64,000 nucleotides of DNA from Allobosea lupini (GTDB lineage: Bacteria; Pseudomonadota; Alphaproteobacteria; Rhizobiales; Beijerinckiaceae). The translations under genes were made by a program, and so were the position numbers. Under the pieces are notes generated by a model. The model was not told the origin of the DNA and searched no databases. It was given only the letters and a program-made list of their open reading frames with translations. The stretch lies in NCBI RefSeq assembly GCF_900109525.1, contig NZ_FOAN01000008.1, positions 62,001-126,000 of the forward strand, in the 5' to 3' direction. Of this stretch, positions 49,970 to 59,108 are shown piece by piece. How positions within the stretch are numbered: position 1 is the first letter of the stretch; each line of letters starts with the position of its first letter.

Positions 49970-50710
49970 ATGCCTGACCTCAACGGCAAACGGGCCCTTG
50001 TCACAGGGGGCTCCCGCGGTATCGGCGCCGCGATCGCACAAGCGTTGGCCGAGAACGGCGCGGACGTCGCGATCACCTACAACAACTCGCCCGGGCGCGC
50101 GGAAAGCGTCGTCGCCTCGATCCGGGAACTCGGCCGTCGGGGGCTTGCCGTGCAGGCTGACAGTGGCGATCCGGAAGCCATCAAGCGGGCGGTCAACGAG
50201 ACCGTCGAAGCGCTCGGCGGCCTCGACATCCTCGTCAATAGCGCGGGGATCGCGATCTACGGACCGGTTGCGGACGTCGACCTCAACGCCATGCAGACGC
50301 TGATGGACGTCAACGTGCGAGGCCCGTTCGTCGCCGCGCAGGCGGCAATACCGCACCTTCCCAGAGGCGGCCGCATCATCTCGATCGGATCGACCCTGGG
50401 AGAGCGTGTCCCATTTCCGGGCGTGACGGCGTATGCCATGTCGAAATCAGCGCTGCTCTCGTTCACGCGCGGCCTGTCGCGCGAGCTCGGTCCGCAAGGC
50501 ATCACGGTGAACCTTGTCTCGCCCGGCTCGACCGACACCGAGGCAAACCCTGCGGATGGTGAGGGCGCCGCTGTCCAGCGTGGTCTTTCCGCGCTCGGGC
50601 GTTTCGCGAAGCCGCGCGAGATCGCGGAGGTGGTCGCGTTCCTCGCGAGCCCTGCTGCCGGCATGATGACCGGCAGTGTCGTTACCGTCGACGGCGGGGC
50701 GAACGCGTAG
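49970..50710 (+). CDS. SDR-family oxidoreductase (FabG-like)
   Basis: 246 residues from ATG 49970 (GAGGAGAAG 7-9 nt upstream). TGGSRGIG (12-19), NSAG (90-93), S141 (SIGST), Y155 and K159 (AYAMSK), and the C-terminal NLVSPGSTDTEA and GSVVTVDGGANA typical of FabG-like reductases. NADP(H) preference is suggested by TYNNSPGRAES. Followed 121 nt later by the amidohydrolase gene on the same strand. Confidence 0.9.
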   Translation: MPDLNGKRALVTGGSRGIGAAIAQALAENGADVAITYNNSPGRAESVVASIRELGRRGLAVQADSGDPEAIKRAVNETVEALGGLDILVNSAGIAIYGPVADVDLNAMQTLMDVNVRGPFVAAQAAIPHLPRGGRIISIGSTLGERVPFPGVTAYAMSKSALLSFTRGLSRELGPQGITVNLVSPGSTDTEANPADGEGAAVQRGLSALGRFAKPREIAEVVAFLASPAAGMMTGSVVTVDGGANA

Positions 50711-50831
50711 CTCCGTCGAGCCGCCCAAGACCCCAGCTCACCGCTGAAACGAATGCGGAGCGCCCGGCAATGACGCGGCGCTTAGCCCGGCCGGCTGCGC
50801 TTCGCAGACATCTCTTCAAACGAGGCAAGTC

Positions 50832-52586
50832 ATGACTCAGCAAACACTGCAGGCCACGTCCACGCCGGAGCACCCCGGTGCGGACCTCATCGTCTTCAAT
50901 GCGACAATCTATACCGGGAACCTGGCGCAGCCCGATGCGACCGCCCTCGCGGTCAAGAACGGGCGCATCTATGCCGTCGGAAGCGATGCCGAAATTCTCG
51001 CGTTGAAGAACGCTCACAGCCGGACCGTCGATGCAGGCGGCCGCCGCCTGATCCCCGGGATCAGCGATGCCCATATCCACCTGCTCAACGAGAGCAACTT
51101 CACCCTGAACGTCCGGTGGGACGGCGTGCCGACGCTGCGCCGGGCGCTCGCCATGCTGAGCGAGCAGGGGAAGCGGACGCCCGAGGGGCAGTGGGTCAAG
51201 GTGATCGGCGGCTGGTCCCCTTACCAGTTCGAGGAAAATCGCTTCCCTACCATAGAGGAACTGCGCGAGGCGGTACCTGACCGGCCCCTGCACGTGCAGT
51301 ACGCCTACAACCGCATCTTCATGAACGAGCTGGCGATGGAGGCGATCGGCGTGGGCACCGATCGACTTCCGGACTTCCAGGTGATCGAGTTCGAGAAGGA
51401 CGCCCAGGGCAACTACACCGGCCTCGTCTCCGGCGACACGTTCGGTTTCGTCGCGCTCGAGACCTTGTTCCCGCAACCCTCCTTCGACGAGCAGCTGAGC
51501 TCTCTGGCGCATACGATTCACTGCCTGAACCGGTTCGGGGTCACCTCGGTGATCGACTGCGGCAGCCGAGGCTACCCCGAAGCACATGTGACCGCCGAAG
51601 CCCTGATGCGCGAGAACCGCTTCAACCTGCGCCTGTCCTTCGTGGACATGCAGTTCGGCAGCCCCGACATGATCGACGCCGAAATCCGAGCGATCACGAC
51701 GAAGTCGCTGATGAGTCCTGGTGAAAACCTCTATCCGGCGCTCGCCCATGGCCATGTCTACCGCGGCGCCAAGGCGCTCGATGCGGAAGTCCACGATCAC
51801 GAGAATTTCGACCGTCCTGCGGTCATTCTCGACCCGGAGAGGATTCGCCGGCATGTCGAGCAGGACATCGCCAAGCTGGTTCGGCGGCGGATCCCATTCC
51901 GAATGCACATCAGCTACGACGATAACATCACGCCCTTCCTCGATGCCATGGAGACGATGAACCGGACGACCCCGCTGGACGGTCTGAAATGGAGCATCGA
52001 GCACGCCGAGACTATCAGTCCGGAGAACATCGCGCGGGTCAAACAGCTTGGCGGCGGTATCGCGCTGGATCCCAAGATGGCCTTGCACGGGGACGGTTTC
52101 ATCAAGACCTACAGCCGCGAGAAGGCCTTGGTTACGCCGCGTCTGCGCGAGCTTGTCGATAGCGGCCTGCCGCTGGCGCTGACGACCGACGCCTTTCGCG
52201 CCGCCACCTTCAATCCCTGGGTGGCCATCAGCTGGGCGGTCTCCGGCAAGTCGGTTTCCGGGTCCGAAGTCCTCGCCAAGAACAATCGCCTCTCCCGCGT
52301 CGAGGCGCTGAAACTCTTCACCCGAGGTGCAGCGTGGTTCATGAACGCGGAGCACGAGATGGGGATGATCGCCCCGGGCAACTTGGCGGATTTCGCTCTA
52401 CTGGACCGGGACTATTTCACGGTGCCGGAGGACGAGATCAAAGCCGTCACGTCCATGCTGACCGTGATGGACGGCAAGGTCGTCTTCGGCGCGCAGGACT
52501 ACGGCGCGCTCGCGCCGCCTCTGCCCGAGATTCTGCCGGCCTGGTCGCCCATTAAATACTTCGGCGGCTACCACGGCGCTTTGTGA
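50832..52586 (+). CDS. Amidohydrolase-superfamily protein (YtcJ-like)
   Basis: 584 residues. GADLIVFNATIYTGNLAQPDATALAVKNGRIYAVGSD (residues 16-52) is the composite beta-sandwich start of YtcJ-type metallohydrolases; H81 and H83 (ISDAHIHLLNE) are first metal ligands, and IEHAETISPENIARVKQLGG and LTTDAFRAATFNPWVAI supply later ones. Large cytosolic hydrolase of amides, imines or lactones; substrate unknown. Downstream, 248 nt away, is a chloroperoxidase-type hydrolase. Confidence 0.88.
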   Translation: MTQQTLQATSTPEHPGADLIVFNATIYTGNLAQPDATALAVKNGRIYAVGSDAEILALKNAHSRTVDAGGRRLIPGISDAHIHLLNESNFTLNVRWDGVPTLRRALAMLSEQGKRTPEGQWVKVIGGWSPYQFEENRFPTIEELREAVPDRPLHVQYAYNRIFMNELAMEAIGVGTDRLPDFQVIEFEKDAQGNYTGLVSGDTFGFVALETLFPQPSFDEQLSSLAHTIHCLNRFGVTSVIDCGSRGYPEAHVTAEALMRENRFNLRLSFVDMQFGSPDMIDAEIRAITTKSLMSPGENLYPALAHGHVYRGAKALDAEVHDHENFDRPAVILDPERIRRHVEQDIAKLVRRRIPFRMHISYDDNITPFLDAMETMNRTTPLDGLKWSIEHAETISPENIARVKQLGGGIALDPKMALHGDGFIKTYSREKALVTPRLRELVDSGLPLALTTDAFRAATFNPWVAISWAVSGKSVSGSEVLAKNNRLSRVEALKLFTRGAAWFMNAEHEMGMIAPGNLADFALLDRDYFTVPEDEIKAVTSMLTVMDGKVVFGAQDYGALAPPLPEILPAWSPIKYFGGYHGAL

Positions 52587-52834
52587 GGCGAGGTTCGGCC
52601 GGCGGTCCGATCGGGCGGCCAGCTGAAGCAAAGTTGCGCAGTCTGCGACAAGACGAGGTGCCACTCCATTTGCGGCTCGCGTAACCAACAGCACGTTAAA
52701 ATTAGCCGGCTTATCAAAATCCGCATGCGCGCTGAGGCCACCGTTTGCGCCCTGCAGCAAATTTCGACGCACGCGGTGCCGCCGGGCAGCATCGCCCTGA
52801 GAAACAAGCAAACGAACTCGGAAGTAGGCAGGTC

Positions 52835-53665
52835 ATGGCAAGCATCACCACGTCCGACGGCACAAATCTCTTCTACAAGGACTGGGGCCCGAAGGACGCG
52901 CAGCCGATCATGTTCCATCATGGCTGGCCGCTCAGTTCGGACGACTGGGATAACCAGATGCTGTACTTCAGGTCGCATGGCTATCGCGTCATCGCGCACG
53001 ACCGGCGCGGCCATGGCCGGTCCGACCAGAGCGACATCGGCAATGACATGGAGACTTATGCCGCCGACGTGGCGGCCATCGCCAGGGCGCTGGACCTGCG
53101 CGACGCCATCCATGTCGGCCATTCGACTGGTGGCGGTGAGGTCGTACGCTATGCTGCCCGTGCCGAGCGCGGCCGTCTCGCCAAGGCGGTGCTCATAGCG
53201 GCGATTCCGCCGATGATGGTCCGGTCGGTGGCGAACCCGGACGGTGTTCCCCGCGACGTCTTCGACGGGTTTCGCTCGGCGCTCGCCGCGAACCGCGCGC
53301 AATTCTATCGCGATGTGCCAAGCGGATCATTCTACGGGTTCAACCGGGAGGGTGCAAATGTCAGCCAAGGCCTGATCGACAACTGGTGGCGCCAGGGCAT
53401 GGCCGGTGGTGCAAAGGCCCACTACGACTGCATCGCCGTGTTCTCAGAGACCGACTTCACCGAGGACCTGAGGACGATCACCGTGCCCGTGTTGATCATG
53501 CATGGTGAGGACGATCAGGTCGTACCCATCGGAAATTCGGCCCACAAGGCGATCAGGCTTGTCAGGGACGGCACGCTGATAACCTACCCTGGCCTATCGC
53601 ACGGTCTGTTTGCCACCCATCCGGACGTCGTGAACCGGGACCTGCTGGTGTTCATCCGGGCCTGA
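52835..53665 (+). CDS. Alpha/beta hydrolase, non-heme chloroperoxidase type
   Basis: 276 residues from ATG 52835 (AGGCAGG upstream). Motifs HGWPLSSDDWDNQ, HDRRGHGRS and VGHSTGGGEVVRYAARAERG; S97 is the nucleophile, GEDDQVVP the acid and LSHGLFATHPDV the His. Closely parallel to the 26675-27502 product in motif positions, so the two are likely paralogues. Esterase/perhydrolase activity is expected; the natural substrate is unknown. The outer-membrane protein gene begins 182 nt downstream. Confidence 0.9.
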   Translation: MASITTSDGTNLFYKDWGPKDAQPIMFHHGWPLSSDDWDNQMLYFRSHGYRVIAHDRRGHGRSDQSDIGNDMETYAADVAAIARALDLRDAIHVGHSTGGGEVVRYAARAERGRLAKAVLIAAIPPMMVRSVANPDGVPRDVFDGFRSALAANRAQFYRDVPSGSFYGFNREGANVSQGLIDNWWRQGMAGGAKAHYDCIAVFSETDFTEDLRTITVPVLIMHGEDDQVVPIGNSAHKAIRLVRDGTLITYPGLSHGLFATHPDVVNRDLLVFIRA

Positions 53666-53847
53666 AGAACGCGCGCGCCAAGAAAGCGCGTGGAGCATGC
53701 GGCTCTTTCCATAGCTTCGCTGACGCCTCCGAACGCCCAGCACCTGCAACCGGCCGTACCGGCGGGAACGCGCCTGCCCCGTCACAGTCGGCCCGGCACG
53801 TGGAAGCTCGCAGATGTCCGGCTCGCCAATCCCCGAGGGAGAAGACC

Positions 53848-55299
53848 ATGTCGATCCGCTCCGCCTTGGATGCTGTTCGGCGCCTGTCATCGATCGGCCA
53901 GCGAGGCATCGTCTTGGCCTTGGGCTTCGTCGCCGCCGCCCTCCTCGGCGCCGCGCGAGCGCAGGCTCCCACCGATATCGGCCGCGCTCCAACGCTGACC
54001 ATCGAACGCTATACGGAGGACTGGACCCATCTCGCGGACCCGGGCAAACGGACGGGGCGCTGGACCGAGCGCCTCAAATACATCCCCCTGAGCGCTGATG
54101 GATCGCGCTATCTCACCACGGGCGTGGAAGTTCGTTCGCGCTACGAGCACTATGGCAACGCGAACTGGGGAGGAGCGCCGGACGATGGTTATGTCTGGCA
54201 CCGGTTCATGCCCTATGCCGATCTTCATTTTGGCGATCTCAGGCTGTTCGCCCAACCGATCGTATCGGGCATCTCCGGGGTCCGACGGCCCAGGAGGCCG
54301 GTCGATACGACCGGCGCGGATCTGCTGCAGGCCTTCGCAGAGGTCGAATTCAACATCGCGGATGCGGCTTCGCTGCGACTTTCCGCAGGGCGCAAGCTCG
54401 TCTCGCTGGGGGCGGGTCGCCTTGTCGACACGCGCTATGGCCCCGGTGTCCCACAGGCCTTCGACGGCTTCGACGCCATCCTGACCGGCACATCCCGTCA
54501 GCTCACCGCCTTGTACTTCCGCCCGGCCGAGAACCGGCTCGACGATTTCGACGACCGGACGTCGAACCAGAAGGCGCTCTGGGGGCTCTACGGGACGCAG
54601 TGGCTGAGCGAGAACCGGCTCACTGGCCTCGACCTCTTCTACCTCGGGCTGCGTGACCGCAAGGCCGTATACGACCAGGGTGCCGGCAAGGAGGTCGTCC
54701 ATACTTTCGGAACGCGGATCTTCGGCGATACGGGCTCCTGGTACTGGAATCTTGAAGGCGGCATGCAGCTTGGCACCTTTGCTGGGCACCGCCGGGCGGC
54801 GTGGGGTGCGGGGGCCGAATTCGGCTATCGATTCCGTGAAGCGCCACTGCGGCCTGACCTGAGGCTGTCGGCCGATGTGATTTCAGGCGATGACGACCCG
54901 GCGGATCCTGAGCTGGGAACGCTCAATCCCTACTTCCCGCGAGGCAAGTACTTCACGTCCCAGTCACCAATCGGCCCACGCAACCTCATTCATATTAGGC
55001 CCTCCATCATGTTGCATCCATTCGAGAACGTCGAAGTGGCGCTCTCGGCATCTGCCTATTGGCGGCAAAGCACGGAGGACGGCATTTATGCCATATCCGG
55101 ACATCTGGTGAGGAGCGGGAAAGACAGTGCTGCCCGGTTCATCGGGACGCAGGTCGAGCTCGCCGTGGCCTGGCAGGCGACGCCGGAACTCAACTTGTCG
55201 GCCTCTGTCGGCGTTTTCAATCCGGGGACGTTCATTCGGCAGACCGGTCCGGCGGAGCTCATCAAGCTGGTCGGCGTCATGGCGAACTACAGGTTCTGA
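53848..55299 (+). CDS. Outer-membrane beta-barrel, alginate-export type
   Basis: 483 residues from ATG 53848 (GAGGGAGAAG upstream). N-terminal signal (SSIGQRGIVLALGFVAAALLGAARAQA, about 15-41). The rest alternates polar/hydrophobic strands ending in aromatic F (LIKLVGVMANYRF), a Omp-type C-terminus. LTTGVEVRSRYEHYGNANWG and LSAGRKLVSLGAGRLVDTRYGPGVPQAFDG match the alginate_exp porin family. Probably a solute channel for an acidic or aromatic compound rather than a real alginate exporter, as no polymerase genes are near. Convergent with LysR. Confidence 0.85.
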   Translation: MSIRSALDAVRRLSSIGQRGIVLALGFVAAALLGAARAQAPTDIGRAPTLTIERYTEDWTHLADPGKRTGRWTERLKYIPLSADGSRYLTTGVEVRSRYEHYGNANWGGAPDDGYVWHRFMPYADLHFGDLRLFAQPIVSGISGVRRPRRPVDTTGADLLQAFAEVEFNIADAASLRLSAGRKLVSLGAGRLVDTRYGPGVPQAFDGFDAILTGTSRQLTALYFRPAENRLDDFDDRTSNQKALWGLYGTQWLSENRLTGLDLFYLGLRDRKAVYDQGAGKEVVHTFGTRIFGDTGSWYWNLEGGMQLGTFAGHRRAAWGAGAEFGYRFREAPLRPDLRLSADVISGDDDPADPELGTLNPYFPRGKYFTSQSPIGPRNLIHIRPSIMLHPFENVEVALSASAYWRQSTEDGIYAISGHLVRSGKDSAARFIGTQVELAVAWQATPELNLSASVGVFNPGTFIRQTGPAELIKLVGVMANYRF

Positions 55300-55359
55300 C
55301 TCCGCGACGCGTGGGAAGCCGCCCAGCATACCGTACTCTGCACTGCCGCAGCGTGCCCG

Positions 55360-56313
55360 TCAGTCAGAAGCTTTGTTCACCGACATGCCTGCGGCGAGCC
55401 CCAGAAGTGCTTCCAGTCCACGGTCCCAGTACGGCTCCGGCCCTATGCGCTCGACCATCCAGTCGATGAACGCCCGCACCTTCGGGGCCAGCTCTCGCGA
55501 GCTCGGGTAAAGCGCCCATAGCGTTTGCGTGGAGACCAGCGGAAATCCGGGAAGCACCGGCACAAGGGCGCCACTTCTAAGCTCGTCGTCGGCGCACCAG
55601 GTCGCCATCAACGCGATGCCGAGCCCGGCGCAGGCCGCATCCCTCACTGCCCCGCCGTCATTGATGCGTAGCGCAGGCGACACCTTTCGTACGACCTGCT
55701 TCCGATCGGCGTCCAGGAACGTCCAGAGATCAAGCGTCCCGACGACCAGGCAGGTGTGATCGGCAAGGTCGTCCGGTGTGCTCGGCCATCCGCGCTGCTT
55801 CAGGTACTCGGGCGACGCGACGAGGACGCGCCGGTCCGGCGCGAGCCGCCGCGCGACGAACGAGGAATCGCCGAGCTCGGCGTAGCGGACCGCTACGTCG
55901 AATGCTCCCTCGACGAGATCGACGACGCTGTCCGAGATGCGGAAATCGAGCACCAGACCCGGGTAGCGGGCGCGCAAATCTGGCAGGCCCGGCACGATGT
56001 GCATGCGCGCGAACGAGGCCGGGGCCGCCACCCTGAGCGTTCCGCGCGGCATGGCCTGCTCGCGCCCCAGCGCCGCCCGTGCGGCATCGGCGGCATCGAG
56101 CACCTGCTCGGCGTGCGGCAGGAACGCCAGGCCGTCGACCGTCAAGGTAGCCTGCCGCGTCGTCCGATGCAGAAGCCGCGCGCCCAGTCGCTTCTCGAAC
56201 GCCGCGAGCCGCGCACTCGCGCCGGCCGGGGTGAGGCTCAGGTCACGGGCGGCCGCGCTGATGCTTCCCAACTGGGCGATCCGCATGAACAATTTCAGGT
56301 CGTCGATGTCCAC
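55360..56313 (-). CDS. LysR-family transcriptional regulator
   Basis: 317 residues from GTG 56313 (AAGG 6 nt upstream); a TTG two codons earlier is possible but weaker. HTH at 1-60: IDDLKLFMRIAQLGSISAAARDLSLTPAGASARLAAFEKRLGARLLHRTTRQ. Substrate domain 90-300 (LRVAAPASFARMHIVPGLPDL). A palindrome (56333-56356) begins 20 nt before its start, the usual place for autoregulation, and it is divergent from the lipoprotein and quinone reductase genes. Confidence 0.92.
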   Translation of the reverse strand: MDIDDLKLFMRIAQLGSISAAARDLSLTPAGASARLAAFEKRLGARLLHRTTRQATLTVDGLAFLPHAEQVLDAADAARAALGREQAMPRGTLRVAAPASFARMHIVPGLPDLRARYPGLVLDFRISDSVVDLVEGAFDVAVRYAELGDSSFVARRLAPDRRVLVASPEYLKQRGWPSTPDDLADHTCLVVGTLDLWTFLDADRKQVVRKVSPALRINDGGAVRDAACAGLGIALMATWCADDELRSGALVPVLPGFPLVSTQTLWALYPSSRELAPKVRAFIDWMVERIGPEPYWDRGLEALLGLAAGMSVNKASD

Positions 56314-56332
56314 GGCCAACCTTCAAAATTTT

Positions 56333-56356
56333 CTTGAAACTGATCCTAGTTTCGAG
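56333..56356. promoter_or_regulatory. LysR-type palindromic operator
   Basis: CTTGAAACT-GATCCT-AGTTTCGAG: 9-bp arms with one mismatch around a 6-nt spacer, and a T-N11-A centre as in LysR boxes. It lies just upstream of the LysR start and 131 nt before the divergent lipoprotein gene. A likely site for autoregulation and control of the divergent unit. Confidence 0.65.
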
Positions 56357-56487
56357 CCGCTACTGGGCGCAATCGCGAAATGCCAAATGAGCGGAAACAC
56401 CGCGGCTCCCTCGCGACGTTGCCGGTCATCGTTAACATCGGGAGCCCCCGCTGACCGACTGATCTTCTCTTGAGAAGGACATTTACA

Positions 56488-56742
56488 ATGAAAGCCGCTT
56501 CCATAGCCGGTGATGCGGCAATGCGCGTCGCGCTCCTCGCAATCGCGCTGCTTCTCGCCGCCTGCGCGTCTGTGTCCGATCCCACCGAGGTCGAGCCGGT
56601 CGAGGGCTGCCGCACCGAGACGCGCCGCGAATTCCAGCACATCGGCCCGCCGGGCAAGGTCCCGCCGACGCTGGTCGACCGCGAGGTTCGGGTCTGCCGC
56701 CCGGCCGGCACCGTCTCCACCGAGCTCTCGGCGAGCCGCTGA
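56488..56742 (+). CDS. Small lipoprotein
   Basis: 84 residues from ATG 56488 (GAAGGA 8-9 nt upstream). Signal RVALLAIALLLAAC with lipobox LAAC and modified Cys26; the remaining 58 residues (VEPVEGCRTETRREFQHIGPPGKVPP) hold two more cysteines (positions about 43 and 72) that could form a disulfide. I do not recognise the mature domain. It lies between the LysR gene and the quinone reductase gene, 36 nt before the latter. Confidence 0.75.
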   Translation: MKAASIAGDAAMRVALLAIALLLAACASVSDPTEVEPVEGCRTETRREFQHIGPPGKVPPTLVDREVRVCRPAGTVSTELSASR

Positions 56743-56778
56743 GCCCTATTTTCTCACCTACTGCAGAAGGCGAAACAC

Positions 56779-57792
56779 ATGACCAAGACTATGAAGGCCG
56801 TCGTTCTCACCCGCTTCGGAGGGCCGGACGCGTTCGAATTGCGCGAGGTGCCGGTGCCGCCGGTTGGCCCGCGCCAGCTGCGGGTGCGGGTGCACGCCAC
56901 TGCGATCAACCCCCTCGACTACCAGATCCGCCGCGGCGATTATGCCGACTACGTCCCGCTGCCTGCTATCATCGGCCACGATATCTCAGGTGTCGTCGAG
57001 GAGATCGGGTCGGACGTTAATGAATTCGCGGTCGGCGACGAGGTGTACTACACGCCGAAGATCTTCGGTGGTGCGGGCTCCTATGCCGAGCAGCATGTCG
57101 CTGACGTTGAGCTCGTCGGCCGCAAGCCCCGGAACCTCACGCACCTTGAGGCGGCGAGCTTGACGCTTGTCGGCGGCACAGTCTGGGAAGCGTTCGTCCA
57201 ACGCGCGCAGCTGAAGGTCGGCGAGAGCATCTTGATCCATGGCGGCGCCGGCGGCGTCGGCACGATCGCAATCCAGATCGCCAAGGCGATCGGTGCACGG
57301 GTGATCACGACGGCGCTGGCCAGAGACCACGCGTTCGTGCGCTCGCTCGGTGCCGACGACGCCATCGACTTCGCCACCGAGGACTATGTCGAGGCAGTCG
57401 CCCGGTTGACGGGAGGCGAGGGCGTGAACGTCGTTTTCGACACGATCGGCGGCGACACGCTCACGAAAAGCCCGCTCGTCCTCGCGGCTTTTGGGCGCGT
57501 GGTCAGTCTCGTTGACCTCGCGCAGCCGCAAAACCTCATCGAGGCCTGGGGCAAGAACGCTGCCTACCACTTCGTCTTCACCCGTCAGAACCGGGGCAAG
57601 CTCGACTCGCTGACGCGCCTCGTCGAGCGCGGTCTCGTCAAGCCCGTGCTCGGCGCCACGCTGCCGCTGGCGCGTATGGGCGAGGCGCACGAACTGCTCG
57701 AGAACGGCGGGGCACGGGGGTTGCGCGGCAAGGTCGTGATCGACGTGGCGGGCGAGACGGTTGCCTTGCCTTCCACACAGCGTGCCGGCTGA
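56779..57792 (+). CDS. Quinone oxidoreductase (zinc-free MDR family)
   Basis: 337 residues. MKAVVLTRFGGPDAFELREVPVPPVGP is the QOR/zeta-crystallin N-terminus; GHDISGVVEEIGSDV and HGGAGGVGTIAIQIAKAIGARVITT (about 154-178) give the catalytic core and NADPH motif; FGRVVSLVDLAQPQ the later part. No zinc-ligand cysteines are seen. Reduces quinones or enones with NADPH. Follows the lipoprotein and is probably under the LysR, matching the electrophile-stress theme. Confidence 0.9.
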   Translation: MTKTMKAVVLTRFGGPDAFELREVPVPPVGPRQLRVRVHATAINPLDYQIRRGDYADYVPLPAIIGHDISGVVEEIGSDVNEFAVGDEVYYTPKIFGGAGSYAEQHVADVELVGRKPRNLTHLEAASLTLVGGTVWEAFVQRAQLKVGESILIHGGAGGVGTIAIQIAKAIGARVITTALARDHAFVRSLGADDAIDFATEDYVEAVARLTGGEGVNVVFDTIGGDTLTKSPLVLAAFGRVVSLVDLAQPQNLIEAWGKNAAYHFVFTRQNRGKLDSLTRLVERGLVKPVLGATLPLARMGEAHELLENGGARGLRGKVVIDVAGETVALPSTQRAG

Positions 57793-57857
57793 AACGTCAT
57801 GCGGACGGCCGACCGACTCGGACCTGCCGTCCGCTTCCTTCTACTCGGGAAGATCCC

Positions 57858-58154
57858 ATGGTGACCGAACTCGCGCTCTTTCGCCTGCGACCGGGCTCCG
57901 GCTCGGCCTTCGAAGCTGCCTTCGCCCGCGTCGCTCCGCTCCTGACCGGTGCTGACGGCTACCTGCGACATCGCCTCCGGCCGACGCTCGACGACGCAAA
58001 CCTTTATCTACTCGAGGTCGAGTGGCGCGATCTGGCCGCTCATACCCTGGGCTTCGAACCGAGCGACGCACATGCGCTCTTCATGGCGCCGCTCGAACCG
58101 ATGCTCGTCGGCGCGCCAATCGTCGTGCATGTCCTGACAGGCGAGCGGTCGTGA
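57858..58154 (+). CDS. ABM-fold monooxygenase-like protein
   Basis: 98 residues, one ABM domain: TELALFRLRPGSGSAFEAAFARVAPLLTGADGYL, LYLLEVEWRDLAAHTLGFEPSDAHALFMAPLEPML. The His in AHTLGF and the layout suggest a YgiN/ActVA-like quinol oxygenase; heme oxygenase-like alternatives exist. No signal peptide. Starts 65 nt after the quinone reductase stop. Confidence 0.78.
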   Translation: MVTELALFRLRPGSGSAFEAAFARVAPLLTGADGYLRHRLRPTLDDANLYLLEVEWRDLAAHTLGFEPSDAHALFMAPLEPMLVGAPIVVHVLTGERS

Positions 58155-58329
58155 TGGCCCCACCTTCGCTCCACCGTTGGCGGGTGGGTGCGTCCAAGCA
58201 GAAGAAGGTCGAAGTACCGTCGGCCCACCTCAGGCGCATCTAGAGGCTCGACCGATTGCAACTACGCGGACCGAATGCTCGGAAAAATGCGAGGGGTTTG
58301 TCTGGCAGCCGGAGGGCAGCACTATCTGA

Positions 58330-58344
58330 CTCGATTTCATCGAG
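58330..58344. promoter_or_regulatory. Short palindrome upstream of SnoaL-like gene
   Basis: CTCGAT-TTC-ATCGAG, 6-bp arms with a 3-nt spacer, 83 nt before the SnoaL-like start. Short enough to occur by chance; listed because it sits in a promoter gap and has no other explanation. Confidence 0.25.
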
Positions 58345-58426
58345 CACAAGCACAAATGCCCTCAAGCCCGGCTTGATCCAGCGCTAACGGCTAGAATCTC
58401 AGTGGCAAGCAACAATGGAGCATATC

Positions 58427-58942
58427 ATGTCGACCGTCGCACGCACTCTTGCGCGGAACCCTTCCACGACTGAGCCCATGTCGGAAGCATCGCCCTTGGC
58501 GGTACTGCAGACGATCTTATCGAACCCGACCGATATTGACTTCGTCAGGCAATATACCACCGATGATTTCACATATATCTCGCTGAACTACCAGAACCCG
58601 GAACTGAAGCAAATTCTGCCCTGGGCCGGGACGACCGAGGGCACCGAAGGTTTGGTCCGGACCTTCATCGATGTGCACCGTTATTGGACGGTCGATGACT
58701 TCCAAATCCAGGACGCCTTCGAGAACGAGGGTGGAGCCGCGATCTTCGGAACCTTCACCTATACGTCAAACACGCTGGGCAAGACAGTGACCTCGCCCTT
58801 CGCAGTTTTGGCGCGCGGCGGAAATGGCAAATTGTCCAGTGTCCAGTTCATGGAAGACACCTTCGCCACCGTCCGCAGCTTCCGCGAAAGCGGCGAATAC
58901 CACATCAAGGCGAACCCGGACGGATCTGAAACTTACATCTAA
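58427..58942 (+). CDS. SnoaL/NTF2-like protein
   Basis: 171 residues from ATG 58427, with GGAG 6 nt upstream; a start four codons earlier overlaps that site. SPLAVLQTILSNPTDIDFVRQYTTDDFTYISLNY is the NTF2-like start, then TEGTEGLVRTFIDVHRYWTVDDFQI and SSVQFMEDTFATVRSFRE. A cytosolic small-molecule isomerase or hydrolase is plausible; nothing more specific can be said. Last gene before the IS remnant. Confidence 0.78.
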   Translation: MSTVARTLARNPSTTEPMSEASPLAVLQTILSNPTDIDFVRQYTTDDFTYISLNYQNPELKQILPWAGTTEGTEGLVRTFIDVHRYWTVDDFQIQDAFENEGGAAIFGTFTYTSNTLGKTVTSPFAVLARGGNGKLSSVQFMEDTFATVRSFRESGEYHIKANPDGSETYI

Positions 58943-58959
58943 AGGTTGTTCAAGCATTC

Positions 58960-58978
58960 GCCCCGCAGATGGCGGGGC
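58960..58978. terminator. GC-rich stem-loop after SnoaL-like gene
   Basis: GCCCCGC-AGATG-GCGGGGC: a perfect 7-bp stem with a 5-nt loop, 17 nt after the stop. There is no T-run behind it, so Rho-independent termination is uncertain; it may be part of the IS end. Confidence 0.35.
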
Positions 58979-59030
58979 AGATGCGCGACCTTCGCTACGC
59001 CGCCGCACGCCCCGCGAGGTCACTACCCCG

Positions 59031-59108
59031 CTAATCGGCGCGGGCGTCAGGATCAGCATGAACGGCAAGCGCGCTTGGCGCGACAACGTCTTCGTCGAGC
59101 GCATCTGA
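59031..59108 (+). pseudogene. IS3-type transposase remnant
   Basis: The frame reads LIGAGVRISMNGKRAWRDNV and then FVERI before a stop. This is the DDE-transposase string of IS3-type elements (usually GVRISMDGRGRWxDNVFVERLW), ending right where the Trp and rest of the domain should follow. Only about 25 codons survive; there is no start and no inverted repeats that I could match. Confidence 0.6.

Noticed and set aside
53848..55299. Alginate export system
   Set aside because: The barrel resembles the alginate-export family, but no alginate polymerase, epimerase or lyase gene is in the window, so a general channel is the safer reading.
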